Numbered from the stretch's first letter, positions 1 to 7,959 are shown. The stretch: 19,311 nt of DNA from Treponema sp. (GCA_016296655.1 JAEDIW010000044.1:1-19311); one strand, 5' to 3'. Made by a program: numbers and translations. Notes: generated by a model not told the origin, from the letters alone.

Positions 1-1
1 T

Positions 2-109
2 ATCTTAATTGATAATGGTGAAGAACGAAAAGCAGAAATTCATTGGTATCAATGTGATGGTATTGGTAAAAGAAGATTAAAAGTAAAAAGATGGAAGAAA
101 TCAAAGTAA
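2..109 (+). CDS. C-terminal end of an unidentified protein (5' end outside window)
   Basis: An open frame enters from the left edge and ends at TAA 107-109. The visible 35 residues are basic and end in GIGKRRLKVKRWKKSK, with a preceding HWYQ. No family can be named from this tail. It overlaps the next gene by 19 nt in a different frame, which suggests the two are co-transcribed and translationally coupled. The tail could also belong to a truncated gene, since the neighbourhood downstream is full of remnants. Confidence 0.5.
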   Translation: MLIDNGEERKAEIHWYQCDGIGKRRLKVKRWKKSK

Positions 110-282
110 ATTATTTTGTTAAATACATAGGAAAATCAAATCCCGATATAAAAAACGGCGAAGTTTATCAGTGTATTGGTGAATGGTATGATGAAAAAAA
201 ACAATTACACGATTTAGCTGTCATAGATGATAGTGGAGAGGATTATCTTTACTCACCAAAAGTTTTTGAAAAAGTTGCTTAA
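91..282 (+). CDS. Small hypothetical protein, 63 aa
   Basis: A 63-residue protein, soluble and mildly acidic, with no membrane segment. It has the pattern KYIGKS...NGEVYQCI...W...VIDDSGEDYLYSP..FE. I recognise this as a widespread type of small beta-rich protein found in phage and accessory regions (start 'YIGxS', a middle 'NGKxYxV', and an end 'DDSGEDYLY'). I know of no assigned function. The start ATG lies inside the end of the preceding gene with no clear Shine-Dalgarno sequence of its own, so expression probably depends on coupling. The next gene, a transposase remnant, is on the opposite strand and ends 14 nt away. An immunity or accessory role is possible but unsupported. Confidence 0.6.
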   Translation: MEEIKVNYFVKYIGKSNPDIKNGEVYQCIGEWYDEKKQLHDLAVIDDSGEDYLYSPKVFEKVA

Positions 283-296
283 GTCACCAAAACGCT

Positions 297-833
297 CTAC
301 TTAAGTAGATTATTAAACGCATCGGCATTTCTGTTATTCTGTCGGAAACAACATTCGTTCACGTAATTCTGTAAGTATTTACTCGATACATGATGGTAGC
401 TTCCGATGATTTTCCTCTTTAAAATTGCCCAGGGACTTTCGATCCCATTTGTATGCAAGCCCTTTCCAGAAGAAAATTCTCCTAAACTATGGCAAACAGA
501 AATGTGTGTGAAATTTTCTGGGTTTGTGGCTTTGTGGTTCATAATGTTATAGCCCTTAAAATCATCTGTCATAACAACTGTATCGGGTTTTGTAATGGCA
601 GAAATTACAGACAGAAGTTGTTTACCAGTCAATTTTTTACCTTCCTCATTTGGAAGTGCAACACTGGCATAAACTCGTCCGGTTCCACGTTCCTTAATTC
701 CAATTACAGGTGTCTTTTTTGTTCCTCTGCCTGGCTTATTCTTTTCTTTTGGTGTTATTGTGGTGAATTTCGAATTATTGTTATCTTTGCGAGGTTTTCC
801 ACCAACATAGGATAATTTTCCAAAACGTAAAAT
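297..833 (-). pseudogene. IS1595-family (ISXO2-like) transposase, 3' remnant
   Basis: This frame is open for about 179 codons on the minus strand with no convincing start. It carries the C-terminal two thirds of an ISXO2-like DDE transposase. At its upstream end is YVGGKPRK, followed by GRGTKKTPVIGI. Then come VMTDDFKGY with the second catalytic Asp, the HTNGIESPWAILKR segment, and the end motif YHHVSSKYLQNYVNECCFRQN with N residues typical of the family. The first catalytic Asp, normally just before the Y-V-G-G motif, is not in frame: an in-frame TAG (834-836) and unrelated sequence replace it. The N-terminal zinc-ribbon and helical domain are missing. The DNA just upstream is a kinase remnant read the other way, so the element probably landed in that gene and then lost its own 5' end. 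I found no clear terminal inverted repeats. Confidence 0.85.
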
Positions 834-858
834 CTATTTATGTTAATATTAAGTACGT

Positions 859-1017
859 GATGGGATAGTTCCGAAAAAAATAACCTCTCAGACAAGATAT
901 TTCTTTTAATTGTGGTAAAATAGCTGACAGAAATAGGACTCAATAGAAATTGACTCAGATTCAGGGTTTGACACAACTTTTACATTAATATTTCATAAAA
1001 AAATAGGAGTTGAATAA
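859..1017 (+). pseudogene. Sensor histidine kinase, degenerate 3' end
   Basis: A single frame with several stops holds two recognisable pieces of a histidine-kinase ATPase domain. The first, at about 859-882, reads DGIVPKKI and resembles the G1 box 'DNGxGIPKE'. The second, at 937-1017, reads DSIEIDSDSG then FDTTFTLIFHKKIGVE and stop. It resembles the usual kinase end 'GxIxVxSxxGxGTTFxIxxP'. The TAA at 1015-1017 overlaps the ATG of the following response-regulator remnant (TAATG), a common arrangement in kinase-regulator operons. The rest of the kinase is absent from this window, replaced by the minus-strand transposase remnant. The call is based on pattern similarity only, but the position directly before a CitB-like regulator supports it. 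Confidence 0.65.
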
Positions 1018-1130
1018 TGATACATACAATAATAATTGAAGATGATCCAATGGTTGCCCAAATAAACCGTCAATTAACAGATGAAAGATTTTTGTGTTGT
1101 TGCAATTTTTTAAAATGGGGAAGAAGCTAG
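1017..1130 (+). pseudogene. CitB/DcuR-type response regulator, N-terminal receiver fragment
   Basis: Behind a good ribosome-binding site (AGGAG near 1005) the reading frame gives MIHTIIIEDDPMVAQINRQL. This is the classic start of a receiver domain: beta-1, the acidic D-D pair, then P-M-V-A. After about 26 residues the frame shifts. The next frame continues with VVAIF, a stop, then NGEEA, which matches receiver beta-2 and the start of alpha-2 ('VVGxAxNGEEA'). So there is at least one frameshift and one nonsense change (an AAA to TAA-type change). Everything from the phospho-acceptor Asp onward is missing. The matching C-terminal DNA-binding end lies at 1848-2093. This is a dead gene, and the start is still clearly legible. 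Confidence 0.8.
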
Positions 1131-1211
1131 AATTGGTGACTTTACTATAAGTTTCTTTATGGAATTGGCAAAAAAAGAGAAAGGTATAAATTTCCGTACT
1201 TTATTAATTGC

Positions 1212-1598
1212 TTAGTCTTTAGAACCATAGATTCTTCCAGTAAAGTTGTTATTCTTACTATTTAACAACTTTACATCTTCTTCAAACTTCTCAACTTCCG
1301 CTTCCGCATACTTATAGTATTCCATTAAATGCCACGGCAATGGTAACTTTTCAATAAAAGATTTGGTATCATAAAAATCTTCTTTTAGTCTTTTTACGCA
1401 ATCCACAGGAACCCAACACATAGTATTCCTTGCATTTTTTGAGTTCTCAATTCGTGCCTTTCCTGTCTGTAATGCGTTTGAGTGCATTTTGTGGTCTATA
1501 TTTTTAAAGTCATTATATGATAAAGCTGCGTGTCGCAATCTAGCAAACATACATTGAAGAACATTACAGTATTCTAAGTTAACAATAATCTTTTTCAT
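1212..1598 (-). CDS. Hypothetical protein, about 128 aa, inside the broken regulator gene
   Basis: An unrecognised soluble protein of 128 residues that lies antisense between the two halves of the response-regulator gene. It has no membrane segment. The middle is rich in Asn and Lys, and the C-terminal half (AEAEVEKFEEDVKLL) looks helical and may form a short coiled coil. Two ATGs are possible, at 1604 and 1598. The second has AGGATA at a sensible distance (about 8 nt), while the first is too close, so 1598 is preferred. Its insertion within a chromosomal gene suggests it is cargo of a transferred segment or of a decayed mobile element. I cannot name a family. Confidence 0.55.
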   Translation of the reverse strand: MKKIIVNLEYCNVLQCMFARLRHAALSYNDFKNIDHKMHSNALQTGKARIENSKNARNTMCWVPVDCVKRLKEDFYDTKSFIEKLPLPWHLMEYYKYAEAEVEKFEEDVKLLNSKNNNFTGRIYGSKD

Positions 1599-1847
1599 AA
1601 TCATTATCCTATTACAATTTAAATATTATAACTTGTTTTATTTTTACCCTGTAAATTTTATTCTCCATAAATCCTATGCCACAAAGTTAGTCCTTGTTGG
1701 TATAGGATTTCTAACTGGAACATTCTTACAAAGAGCTTTCTTTTCTGTAGTAAAAACAAAGCCATTTAGAATCTGTCCCTTTGCTTTGTAGCTTTTCTGA
1801 ACGTCAAATAAAATCAACCGTTTTTACGGACATAGCCTTCAAAAAAA
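1599..1847. other. Non-coding stretch in the interrupted regulator gene
   Basis: About 250 bases without a supported gene. The left part is the promoter side of the minus-strand hypothetical gene. On the minus strand an open frame of roughly 50 codons (1674-1826) ends at a stop, but it has no start, no ribosome-binding site and no recognisable family, so it is not called. In the last 35 bases the plus frame leading into the HTH fragment reads N-Q-P-F-L-R-T with stops on both sides. This could be a worn version of the receiver's 'IKPF' end, but it is too short to be sure. Confidence 0.4.
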
Positions 1848-2093
1848 ATGCAAAAAGCAGGAAGTAATGGTCTTGCAAAAGGTTTAAATGACAAAACTCT
1901 AGAAACAATTTTAACATATTTGAAAGGACGCTCATCACAGGAACATACCTGTGAAACGCTGTCAAAGGCTTCAAATTTATCTAAGGTTACAGTCCGCCGT
2001 TACCTGAATTATTTGATTGAAACTGGTCAAGTAACAAGTTCTATTGATTACGAAACAGGCGGTCGTCCAAAAGTTCTTTATAGCCTTGTTTAA
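1848..2093 (+). pseudogene. CitB/DcuR-type response regulator, C-terminal HTH fragment
   Basis: Encodes 81 residues that match the DNA-binding end of CitB/DcuR/DpiA-family regulators: KGLNDKTLETIL, then a helix-turn-helix ending in LSKVTVRRYLNYLIETGQV, then the family's closing signature GGRPKVLYSLV. There is no Shine-Dalgarno sequence in front of the ATG, and in-frame stops lie just upstream (TAG at 1833-1835), so this is the detached 3' end of the gene that starts at 1017 rather than a stand-alone regulator. In intact relatives the receiver and the HTH are joined in one chain of about 220-240 residues that controls C4-dicarboxylate or citrate metabolism. Expression as a free HTH protein cannot be excluded. 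Confidence 0.8.
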
Positions 2094-2113
2094 TAAGACT
2101 TTTTTGGAATTTC

Positions 2114-2142
2114 TTGAAAATCAGCCCTGTATAATTTATACT
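2114..2142 (+). promoter_or_regulatory. Sigma-70-like promoter, predicted leaderless start for the GerMN gene
   Basis: TTGAAA (2114-2119), a 17-bp spacer, TATACT (2137-2142), then only 6 nt to the ATG at 2149. An overlapping TATAAT at 2130-2135 has no well-spaced -35. There is no Shine-Dalgarno sequence. The predicted transcription start falls on or next to the start codon. Confidence 0.6.
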
Positions 2143-2148
2143 TAGCTT

Positions 2149-3090
2149 ATGTCGGAAAAAAATAAAAAATCAGGCATTGCCTTTGCAGCGTGGTGTGTAG
2201 CAGCACTCATTCTTTTAATTGCTTTCCTTGTAAACGGAAATAAGATAATTGGAAATTTAAAAAGCACAGATTTTTTTGAAAAGGTTTTTGGAACGGGGAC
2301 GACTCCCGAATTTATCAAAAATCATAAAACTGAAGAGGCAAAATCGAATGGTCTTCTTGAACTGGAAATTGAAACAGAAAATTCTTTACAAAAACCTGTA
2401 ATTCCTCAGAACCCAGAAGAATTATCGCAGAAGGAATATGTTTTTCAGACGCCTGAAAAAAACGAATCTATCGAATCCAATAGAACAGAAACTTCAGTTG
2501 ATGAAAAATTGAAAGAAACTCAAGTTGAAGCTGAAAAAAATAAAAATCAGCTTTCGGAAAATGATTTTTTATCTGCAGAAAAGGAAATTTCCAAGCCTGA
2601 AAAAGAACCAGAATCTGTTACAAAGCCTGCTGAAAAAGTTGAGCCAGCTCCTGCCCCAGCTCCAGTTGCAATAAATCTGCACATCTTTTTTGTAAAAATA
2701 GATTCTGACGGTTCAATTGACCGCAAGGAAGTTTTGCGTTCTTCTACAAAAAGAAATGCACCCCTTACAGCTGCAATAGAACTTCTGTTGGAAGGTCCGA
2801 CAACGAAAGAAAGAAATTCTGACTACATTTCACTAGTTCCAGAAAATACAAGGCTTTTAAGTGCCTACATAAAAAACGGCATTGCAGTTTTGAATTTCAG
2901 TGAAAATTTTGAATACAATCCTTATGGCGTTGAAGGTTATCTGGGGCAGCTGATGCAGATTGTCTATACGGCAACTTCTTTTTCTACTGTAAACAGTGTT
3001 CAGTTTTTGATTGAAGGCCAGAAAAAAGAATATTTAGGCAGCGAAGGTGTTTGGATTGGTTCTCCTCTGGCCCGCTCATCATTTAAGTAA
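2149..3090 (+). CDS. Membrane-anchored GerMN-domain protein
   Basis: A 313-residue protein with three parts. Residues about 10-30 (GIAFAAWCVAALILLIAFLV) form one N-terminal transmembrane helix. Residues about 55-175 are a low-complexity, Glu/Lys/Pro-rich linker ending in a PAPAPAP stretch. Residues about 180-305 form a GerMN domain, recognisable from HIFFVKIDSDG, the PLTAAIELLLEGPT element, and the late GIAVLNFSENFEYNPYGVEG and QFLIEGQ strands. GerMN domains occur in GerM spore-germination proteins and in many cell-envelope proteins of non-sporulating bacteria, where they probably bind peptidoglycan or envelope partners. Expected topology: short cytoplasmic tail, periplasmic linker and domain. 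It converges on the minus-strand gene that ends 12 nt away. Transcription probably starts at its own leaderless promoter. Confidence 0.8.
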   Translation: MSEKNKKSGIAFAAWCVAALILLIAFLVNGNKIIGNLKSTDFFEKVFGTGTTPEFIKNHKTEEAKSNGLLELEIETENSLQKPVIPQNPEELSQKEYVFQTPEKNESIESNRTETSVDEKLKETQVEAEKNKNQLSENDFLSAEKEISKPEKEPESVTKPAEKVEPAPAPAPVAINLHIFFVKIDSDGSIDRKEVLRSSTKRNAPLTAAIELLLEGPTTKERNSDYISLVPENTRLLSAYIKNGIAVLNFSENFEYNPYGVEGYLGQLMQIVYTATSFSTVNSVQFLIEGQKKEYLGSEGVWIGSPLARSSFK

Positions 3091-3102
3091 AATGTGCAGA
3101 TG

Positions 3103-4206
3103 CTATTTGCTTATTTTATAAGACTTTACAATTGAATCAAAATATTTGTGATTTTTGCGGTAAGTGTTGTCAAAAACTGTCAGGCTAAAATAGCCGCAGG
3201 AACTGTCGCTTATTTCAGTGATAATTTTCAAATCTCTGGTCAACGAACCAGATTTTGCATGTATATAATATCCTGTAACACAAATTTTTCCAGACGAGGT
3301 TTCTTCCAGAGAAAAATTCTTCCACAAAGAATAAGAACCTTCAGTTCCTAAAAGAAGCCGTCTTTTGAGCATTTCAATATATTTTGATTTTTCTGTGGGG
3401 GAAATCAGAATTTCACTTAAAGAGACAGAAGCTTCGTTTCCAAGAAACCACAGGTTTTCTACAGGAGCTTGCCACAGGCTGTCTAATTCAACTGATTGGA
3501 CAGCTGTTGAAAAAGTCAGCTCAACAAGATTTTTTTCCACAGTTTCAGAAAGTTTTTCCCCGGCTGCAGAATCAACTGTAGTTTCTGGAATGCCTTTGAA
3601 GTTGGCAAATGATTTGTCCTCTGAAGAAACTAAAAGCCCAGCCGAAACTGTTTCCAGCATGATTTTTCCATCAGAAGAAAGAATTTTCCGTACATTGAAA
3701 ACAGGTACAAGGTAGTCAAAATAAATTTGTACAGAGCCACCAAACTGAAGATATTCTTCATTAGAAATCAGTCCCCGTTCAGCAAAAGAATTTTTTTTCA
3801 CTGTAGCTGGGGAAAGCTCCTTCAATTTTTGTCTGCGGGCTGTAAATTCATACATTACATCGTGCAGATAATTTATGATATCTGTATCTTCTGGTGTCAA
3901 AGTTGTCAAAAATCGTTCACCTGTAAAATCCATATAGCCAGAATTTGGATTTACACTTAAAAGTATGGCAACATCTTTTTCTGGCAGCATTTTTTCAGTA
4001 TTTGCAGGTGCGTAGTAACGGGCAGAATAAGCAGACTCATCGTAAAATAAAAAGCCTATGTATGATTCCCGGGCAAAAGTATTGTCTTTGTAATAGACAT
4101 ACTCTCCGGAAGTGTCGGGCAGATAGCTGTCTACTCCCGGAAGGGCAAAAACCTCAAAAAAAAGTGCTGCAGATGCAAAGACAAAGGCAAAAAAACGTTT
4201 AGTCAT
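3103..4206 (-). CDS. Exported protein of unknown function, proS-linked
   Basis: A 367-residue protein with a Sec signal peptide (MTKRF, a hydrophobic core of about 14 residues, then EVFALPG). Cleavage is likely after the A of VFA near residue 22. No Cys follows, so it is not a lipoprotein. The mature part is a soluble, Ser/Glu-rich protein without membrane helices. It contains segments such as YYKDNTFARESYIGFLFYDE and FSLTVFDNTYRKNHKYF that suggest beta-rich folding. I do not recognise a domain. Its ATG overlaps the proS stop by 8 nt, so the two are translationally coupled. That is probably a shared transcript rather than a functional link. It looks like a conserved spirochaetal hypothetical, which I cannot verify here. 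Confidence 0.75.
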   Translation of the reverse strand: MTKRFFAFVFASAALFFEVFALPGVDSYLPDTSGEYVYYKDNTFARESYIGFLFYDESAYSARYYAPANTEKMLPEKDVAILLSVNPNSGYMDFTGERFLTTLTPEDTDIINYLHDVMYEFTARRQKLKELSPATVKKNSFAERGLISNEEYLQFGGSVQIYFDYLVPVFNVRKILSSDGKIMLETVSAGLLVSSEDKSFANFKGIPETTVDSAAGEKLSETVEKNLVELTFSTAVQSVELDSLWQAPVENLWFLGNEASVSLSEILISPTEKSKYIEMLKRRLLLGTEGSYSLWKNFSLEETSSGKICVTGYYIHAKSGSLTRDLKIITEISDSSCGYFSLTVFDNTYRKNHKYFDSIVKSYKISK

Positions 4207-6043
4207 TCAATTTTGCAAGAGCTTCGCGGACTATTGAAGCTGTTTTTTCAGAAGCAGCTTCAACTGGAACAAGTTCAGATTCATTGCCTGCACGCAGTTT
4301 TATTTCAACGTTCGGAAGATTTTTCTCTCCGACAACAATGCGGACAGGAATACCGATTAAATCCATATCTTTAAATTTTACACCAGGACGTTCATTTCTG
4401 TCATCAAGGAGAACTTCAATGCCGGCTTTCCCAAGTTCATCATAAAGTCTGTCGGCAACTTCTTTCATCTGTCCGTCATATTTTATAGGAACTATCACAA
4501 CTTGATATGGAGCTGTACTCATTGTCCATACAATGCCGTTTTCATCATGATGTTCTTCAACAATGGAAGCAAGTGTTCTGTCCAGACCGATTCCATAGCA
4601 ACCCATAAGCGGGGTCTGAAGCTTGCCGTTTATATCAAGGTAGGTCATGTTCATGGACTTAGTATATTTTGTACCAAGTTTAAAAATATGACCAAGTTCA
4701 TTGCCTTTTTTTGTGTAAAGCTTTTCGCCACATTCACAGCAACAGTCGCCTTCTTTTACTGTACGGACATCAGCAGTCATAAAAGGAACAAAATCCCGTC
4801 CAGGTTCAACATGCATGTTGTCAACAGCAGCTTCTCCACCGCCTGTAACGGTGTCATGGAGGTAAACTTCAAAAGAACCATCTTCACAAAGTTTCATGAC
4901 ACTTTCGTCTGCAAGAAGCGGCAGTTTTGTAAGACCAACAGGGCCTACAAATCCATGTGGAGCACCAGAATAGGAAATTACTTCATCTTCCTGAGCAAGT
5001 TCAACACCGCTGGCTTTCAAAACAGCTGCCAGTTTTGTTTCATTTACATCAAGGTCGCCGCGGATTGCAACTGCAAAAAAACTTACGGGATAATAGGCAG
5101 AAGCATTTTCTTTTACAGATTTGAATGATTTTCCGCCTGGTGCATTATGCAAATCAAGTGCGCAGTTGAAAACTTTGTAGATAAGAACCTTTATAAACTG
5201 CCTTCCTGACATTTTAAAGAAGTCTTCCATTTGTGCAATTGTTTCAACACCAGGGCAGCTGACTTTTTCAATAGGTTTGTCAGTTTTTACCTGCATTTTT
5301 CCATTTATATCGAGGGCAACATCTGGCTTGCATGAGGCTTTTTCAACATTGGCTGCATAACCGCATTTAGGGCAAAGTACAAGCGTATTGTCACCGATTG
5401 AACTTTCAACCATGAATTCTTCAGAGCCTGAACCGCCCATGGCTCCTGTGTCAGCCTTTACTGGAATTATAGAAAGGCCAAGTCGTTTGAAAATTCTATG
5501 GTAGGCAGCTGCAACACGTTCATAAGACTCATCAAGAGATTTTGCATCTGCATCAAAAGAATATGCATCCATCATAACAAATTCACGACCGCGCATTACA
5601 CCGTAACGTGGACGGATTTCATCACGATATTTTGTATTTATCTGATATGGAATAACAGGCATCTGCTTGTAGCTTGTCAGCATGTCCCTGAACAAAGCCG
5701 TAAAAGCTTCTTCAGCTGTAGGACTTACAACCATGTCCTGTCCTCCACGTGTCTGAACACGCAGCATTTCTCCACCCATTGTTTCCCAACGTCCGCTTTC
5801 TTTCCACAAATCGCCAGGAATTACAACTGTAGGCTTGATTTCTGAACATCCAGCGCGATCCAATTCTTCGCGAATGATATTTTCTACTTTTCTAAAAGAG
5901 CGAAGACCGAACGGAAGATAAGTATACAGTCCGTTTGCAAGTTTTTTAATAAATCCGGCACGAATCATCAGCTGATGACTGGCAATAACAGCATCTGCCG
6001 GAGCGTCACGCAATGTGTATAAAATGGTCTGAGAAGTTTTCAT
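4199..6043 (-). CDS. proS: Prolyl-tRNA synthetase
   Basis: A 614-residue class II aminoacyl-tRNA synthetase that charges tRNA-Pro with proline in the cytoplasm. It is of the bacterial type. The N-terminus MKTSQTILYTLRDAPADA is followed by LIRAGFIKKLANGLYTYLPFG and IIREELDRAGCSEI (motif 1 region). Then come FRDMLTSYKQMPV and the motif 2 core RDEIRPRYGVMRGREFVMMDAYSFD, and the catalytic GAMGGSGSEEFMV. An insertion (YbaK-like editing) domain lies at about residues 230-400. The family block CCCECGEKLYTKKGNELGHIFKLGTKY precedes motif 3 (MGCYGIGLDRTLASIVE). The anticodon-binding domain is at about 500-610. All expected blocks are intact. It starts from a promoter only 8 nt upstream with no Shine-Dalgarno sequence, and the exported-protein gene follows with an overlap. 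Confidence 0.97.
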   Translation of the reverse strand: MKTSQTILYTLRDAPADAVIASHQLMIRAGFIKKLANGLYTYLPFGLRSFRKVENIIREELDRAGCSEIKPTVVIPGDLWKESGRWETMGGEMLRVQTRGGQDMVVSPTAEEAFTALFRDMLTSYKQMPVIPYQINTKYRDEIRPRYGVMRGREFVMMDAYSFDADAKSLDESYERVAAAYHRIFKRLGLSIIPVKADTGAMGGSGSEEFMVESSIGDNTLVLCPKCGYAANVEKASCKPDVALDINGKMQVKTDKPIEKVSCPGVETIAQMEDFFKMSGRQFIKVLIYKVFNCALDLHNAPGGKSFKSVKENASAYYPVSFFAVAIRGDLDVNETKLAAVLKASGVELAQEDEVISYSGAPHGFVGPVGLTKLPLLADESVMKLCEDGSFEVYLHDTVTGGGEAAVDNMHVEPGRDFVPFMTADVRTVKEGDCCCECGEKLYTKKGNELGHIFKLGTKYTKSMNMTYLDINGKLQTPLMGCYGIGLDRTLASIVEEHHDENGIVWTMSTAPYQVVIVPIKYDGQMKEVADRLYDELGKAGIEVLLDDRNERPGVKFKDMDLIGIPVRIVVGEKNLPNVEIKLRAGNESELVPVEAASEKTASIVREALAKLND

Positions 6044-6051
6044 AACTTATG

Positions 6052-6080
6052 ATAATACTGCAAAAGCTATGCCTGTTCAA
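6052..6080 (-). promoter_or_regulatory. Sigma-70-like promoter, predicted leaderless start for proS
   Basis: On the minus strand TTGAAC (6075-6080), a 17-bp spacer and TATTAT (6052-6057) are followed by 8 nt and the proS ATG (6041-6043). No purine-rich ribosome-binding site is present. The predicted transcription start is at most 1-2 nt before the ATG. Confidence 0.6.
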
Positions 6081-6112
6081 GCAAATGAAAATTATTGATT
6101 TACATCAGAATT

Positions 6113-6139
6113 TTGCATAAATTAAAAAATTAATATACA
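6113..6139 (+). promoter_or_regulatory. Possible promoter of the zinc-finger/Sel1 gene
   Basis: TTGCAT (6113-6118), a 15-bp spacer and TATACA (6134-6139). This would give a leader of about 25 nt containing AGGAG at 6160-6164, six bases before the ATG at 6171. The spacer is short, so the call is tentative. This gene, unlike proS opposite, has a normal ribosome-binding site. Confidence 0.3.
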
Positions 6140-6170
6140 ATCGGAAGTAAGGCTAAATCAGGAGATATTT

Positions 6171-7871
6171 ATGGCAATTGAAGAATGTGTTATTTGTGGT
6201 AAAAGATTTGATACTTCATCACCTTATGCAAAAGAACTTGGCATGGGCGACTGGGTCTGTTCTTCTGTCTGCTGGGAAGAAGCAATGAAAAGTTCCCTTC
6301 AAGAAACCTGTCTTCAGTGTGGAAGAACCTTTGATGTAAGATATGGTTATACCGATGAAGGAGAAAAGTGCCAGGACTATGATTCTGATAACATAAAATT
6401 TTGCTCCTTTGATTGCTATGAACGCTATAATTCCATTAGATGCCTTTACTGCGGAAAAACTTCCCTCTACAGTTATTACGGCTATTGTTCTAAAAGTTGT
6501 TACGAAGCCGACCATGAGAAAAAAAATACAAATAAAAACAATAATACAGAAAACACAGCATCAAATTCCACTTCTAACAGCTCTGAAAATAAAAACAAAT
6601 GCGAATACTGCGGACAAATTTTTACTGAGAATGGATGCGAAGATACAGATACTGGACTAAAATTTTGCTGTCTGGGTCATAAAGGTGCTTTTAAAAGAGA
6701 CTTTCCAGATGAATATCAAGAAGCAAAGAAAAATCATGATAATTTAGTATCTAAACGAATAGAGTCTGCCTGTGAAAAACCTTATAACTGCACTCTTGAT
6801 GAACTTTTACAAGTTGAATCTATGAACATAGATGGCAGACAGAAGAGTTTATCATTTGAGATAAGCGAAAGATATCGGGTAAAAAAAGATTATGATAATT
6901 CCTTTTACTGGGCTCAAAAATCTGCAAATCTAAATAATTCAGATGGTATAGCAAGACTTGGCTGGCACTATATTTTTGCTCATGGATGCAAAAAAGATTT
7001 TGAAAAAGGCATAAGCATGATTAAAAAAGTTTTAGGCGAGAGTGCAGAAGCTCAGTGCATTATGGGAACTCTACTCTTCAATAAGCTTGTTACAGACTCA
7101 TCAAATACTCCGGAAGACTTATGGAAAAAAGCTGCTATGAATGGCAGCCTGGATGCAATGCTCAAATGTGGCTTATATTGCAAAGAGAAAGGTGAATATA
7201 CAGAGGCAATAAAATATCTGACTTCGGCCGCAGAAAAAAATTATGGACCAGCACAGGGTGAACTTTCAAGAATATATAAAAATGGCACATGCGGTCAAAA
7301 TAAAGATGAAAAAAAAGCCCTTCAACTTGCATTAAAAGCAGCTGAAAGCGGTGATGCTACAGCTTTAAGACTTCTGGCTGATTTTTACGATGAAGGTATA
7401 TTATTACCCAAGGATTATAAGAAAGCATTCGATCTATACAATAATGCAGCAGAGAAAGGCAATAATTATGCAAAATACAAATTAGGTCTTTATTATCTAA
7501 ATGGAAATGGATGTATTAGAGACCTAAACAACTCTTATGAATTGTTAAAAAAACTAGCTGATAATAAATATTCAGAGGCAATTGAAGCAATTGAAAAAAA
7601 TAAAAAATTATTTGAGGCAGCTAGCGTCTGGCCATTAATCAGTAAATATGATGAAAAAATAAAAAATTTAGGGGGCTCATTAGTCTTCAAAATAGAAGAA
7701 GCAGATCTTCCAAGAATAAATATTCTCACAAAATATAATACCAATATTTGTGCTTTCAGCGAATGGCATAATCCATCGTTTATAGAGGAAAATAAAGAAT
7801 TATTTCAAATTAAAAAAGAAATGAGTTTAAATAAAGAACTAAAAAAGTATTTTAATATAGGTTATAGGTAG
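6171..7871 (+). CDS. Cysteine-rich zinc-finger protein with Sel1-like repeats
   Basis: A 566-residue protein with no signal peptide or membrane helix. Residues 6-170 hold four CxxC...CxxC/H modules: C6/C9/C30/C34, C47/C50/C78/C82, C91/C94/C106/C110 and C144/C147/C166/H170. They follow the pattern C-x-x-C-G-[KR]-x-F ... C-S-x-x-C, most simply read as zinc fingers. An Asn/Ser/Lys-rich linker of about 30 residues precedes the fourth finger. Residues about 225-480 are Sel1-like repeats (ARLGWHYIFAHGCKKDFEKG, LADFYDEGILLPKDYKKAF, YKLGLYYLNGNGC), which form helical solenoids for protein binding. The last 80 residues (SLVFKIEEADLPRINI onward) match nothing I know. AGGAG lies 6 nt before the ATG. The same finger type recurs in the protein at 15155-16867. 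Function unknown; an adaptor or scaffold role is inferred from the repeats only. Confidence 0.85.
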   Translation: MAIEECVICGKRFDTSSPYAKELGMGDWVCSSVCWEEAMKSSLQETCLQCGRTFDVRYGYTDEGEKCQDYDSDNIKFCSFDCYERYNSIRCLYCGKTSLYSYYGYCSKSCYEADHEKKNTNKNNNTENTASNSTSNSSENKNKCEYCGQIFTENGCEDTDTGLKFCCLGHKGAFKRDFPDEYQEAKKNHDNLVSKRIESACEKPYNCTLDELLQVESMNIDGRQKSLSFEISERYRVKKDYDNSFYWAQKSANLNNSDGIARLGWHYIFAHGCKKDFEKGISMIKKVLGESAEAQCIMGTLLFNKLVTDSSNTPEDLWKKAAMNGSLDAMLKCGLYCKEKGEYTEAIKYLTSAAEKNYGPAQGELSRIYKNGTCGQNKDEKKALQLALKAAESGDATALRLLADFYDEGILLPKDYKKAFDLYNNAAEKGNNYAKYKLGLYYLNGNGCIRDLNNSYELLKKLADNKYSEAIEAIEKNKKLFEAASVWPLISKYDEKIKNLGGSLVFKIEEADLPRINILTKYNTNICAFSEWHNPSFIEENKELFQIKKEMSLNKELKKYFNIGYR

Positions 7872-7899
7872 ATTATAGGATGCACATTTGAGTGCCCAT

Positions 7900-7928
7900 A
7901 AAAAAAGAGCTCCGTTTATTCAGAGCCC
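7900..7928 (-). terminator. Intrinsic terminator, probably the original flaB terminator
   Basis: Read on the minus strand, a short stem (GGCTC with GAGCT) around a 10-nt loop is followed by seven T. It lies on the far side of the MITE from flaB, so the element appears to have separated flaB from it. Stem length is modest. Confidence 0.45.
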
Positions 7929-7959
7929 ACTGAAAAAGTCTGTTAAAGACTGAATTTAC

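Noticed and set aside
755..976. 73-aa minus-strand ORF upstream of the transposase remnant
   Set aside because: It does not resemble the N-terminal part of ISXO2 transposases, and the opposite strand here clearly reads as kinase remnant.
1674..1826. Minus-strand open frame of about 50 codons ending at 1674
   Set aside because: No start codon, no ribosome-binding site and no family resemblance. Such frames arise easily in this A/T-rich DNA.
4502..5845. Long plus-strand ORFs (208 and 115 aa) inside proS
   Set aside because: Antisense shadows of a certain gene, rich in Phe, Cys and Ile, without ribosome-binding sites.
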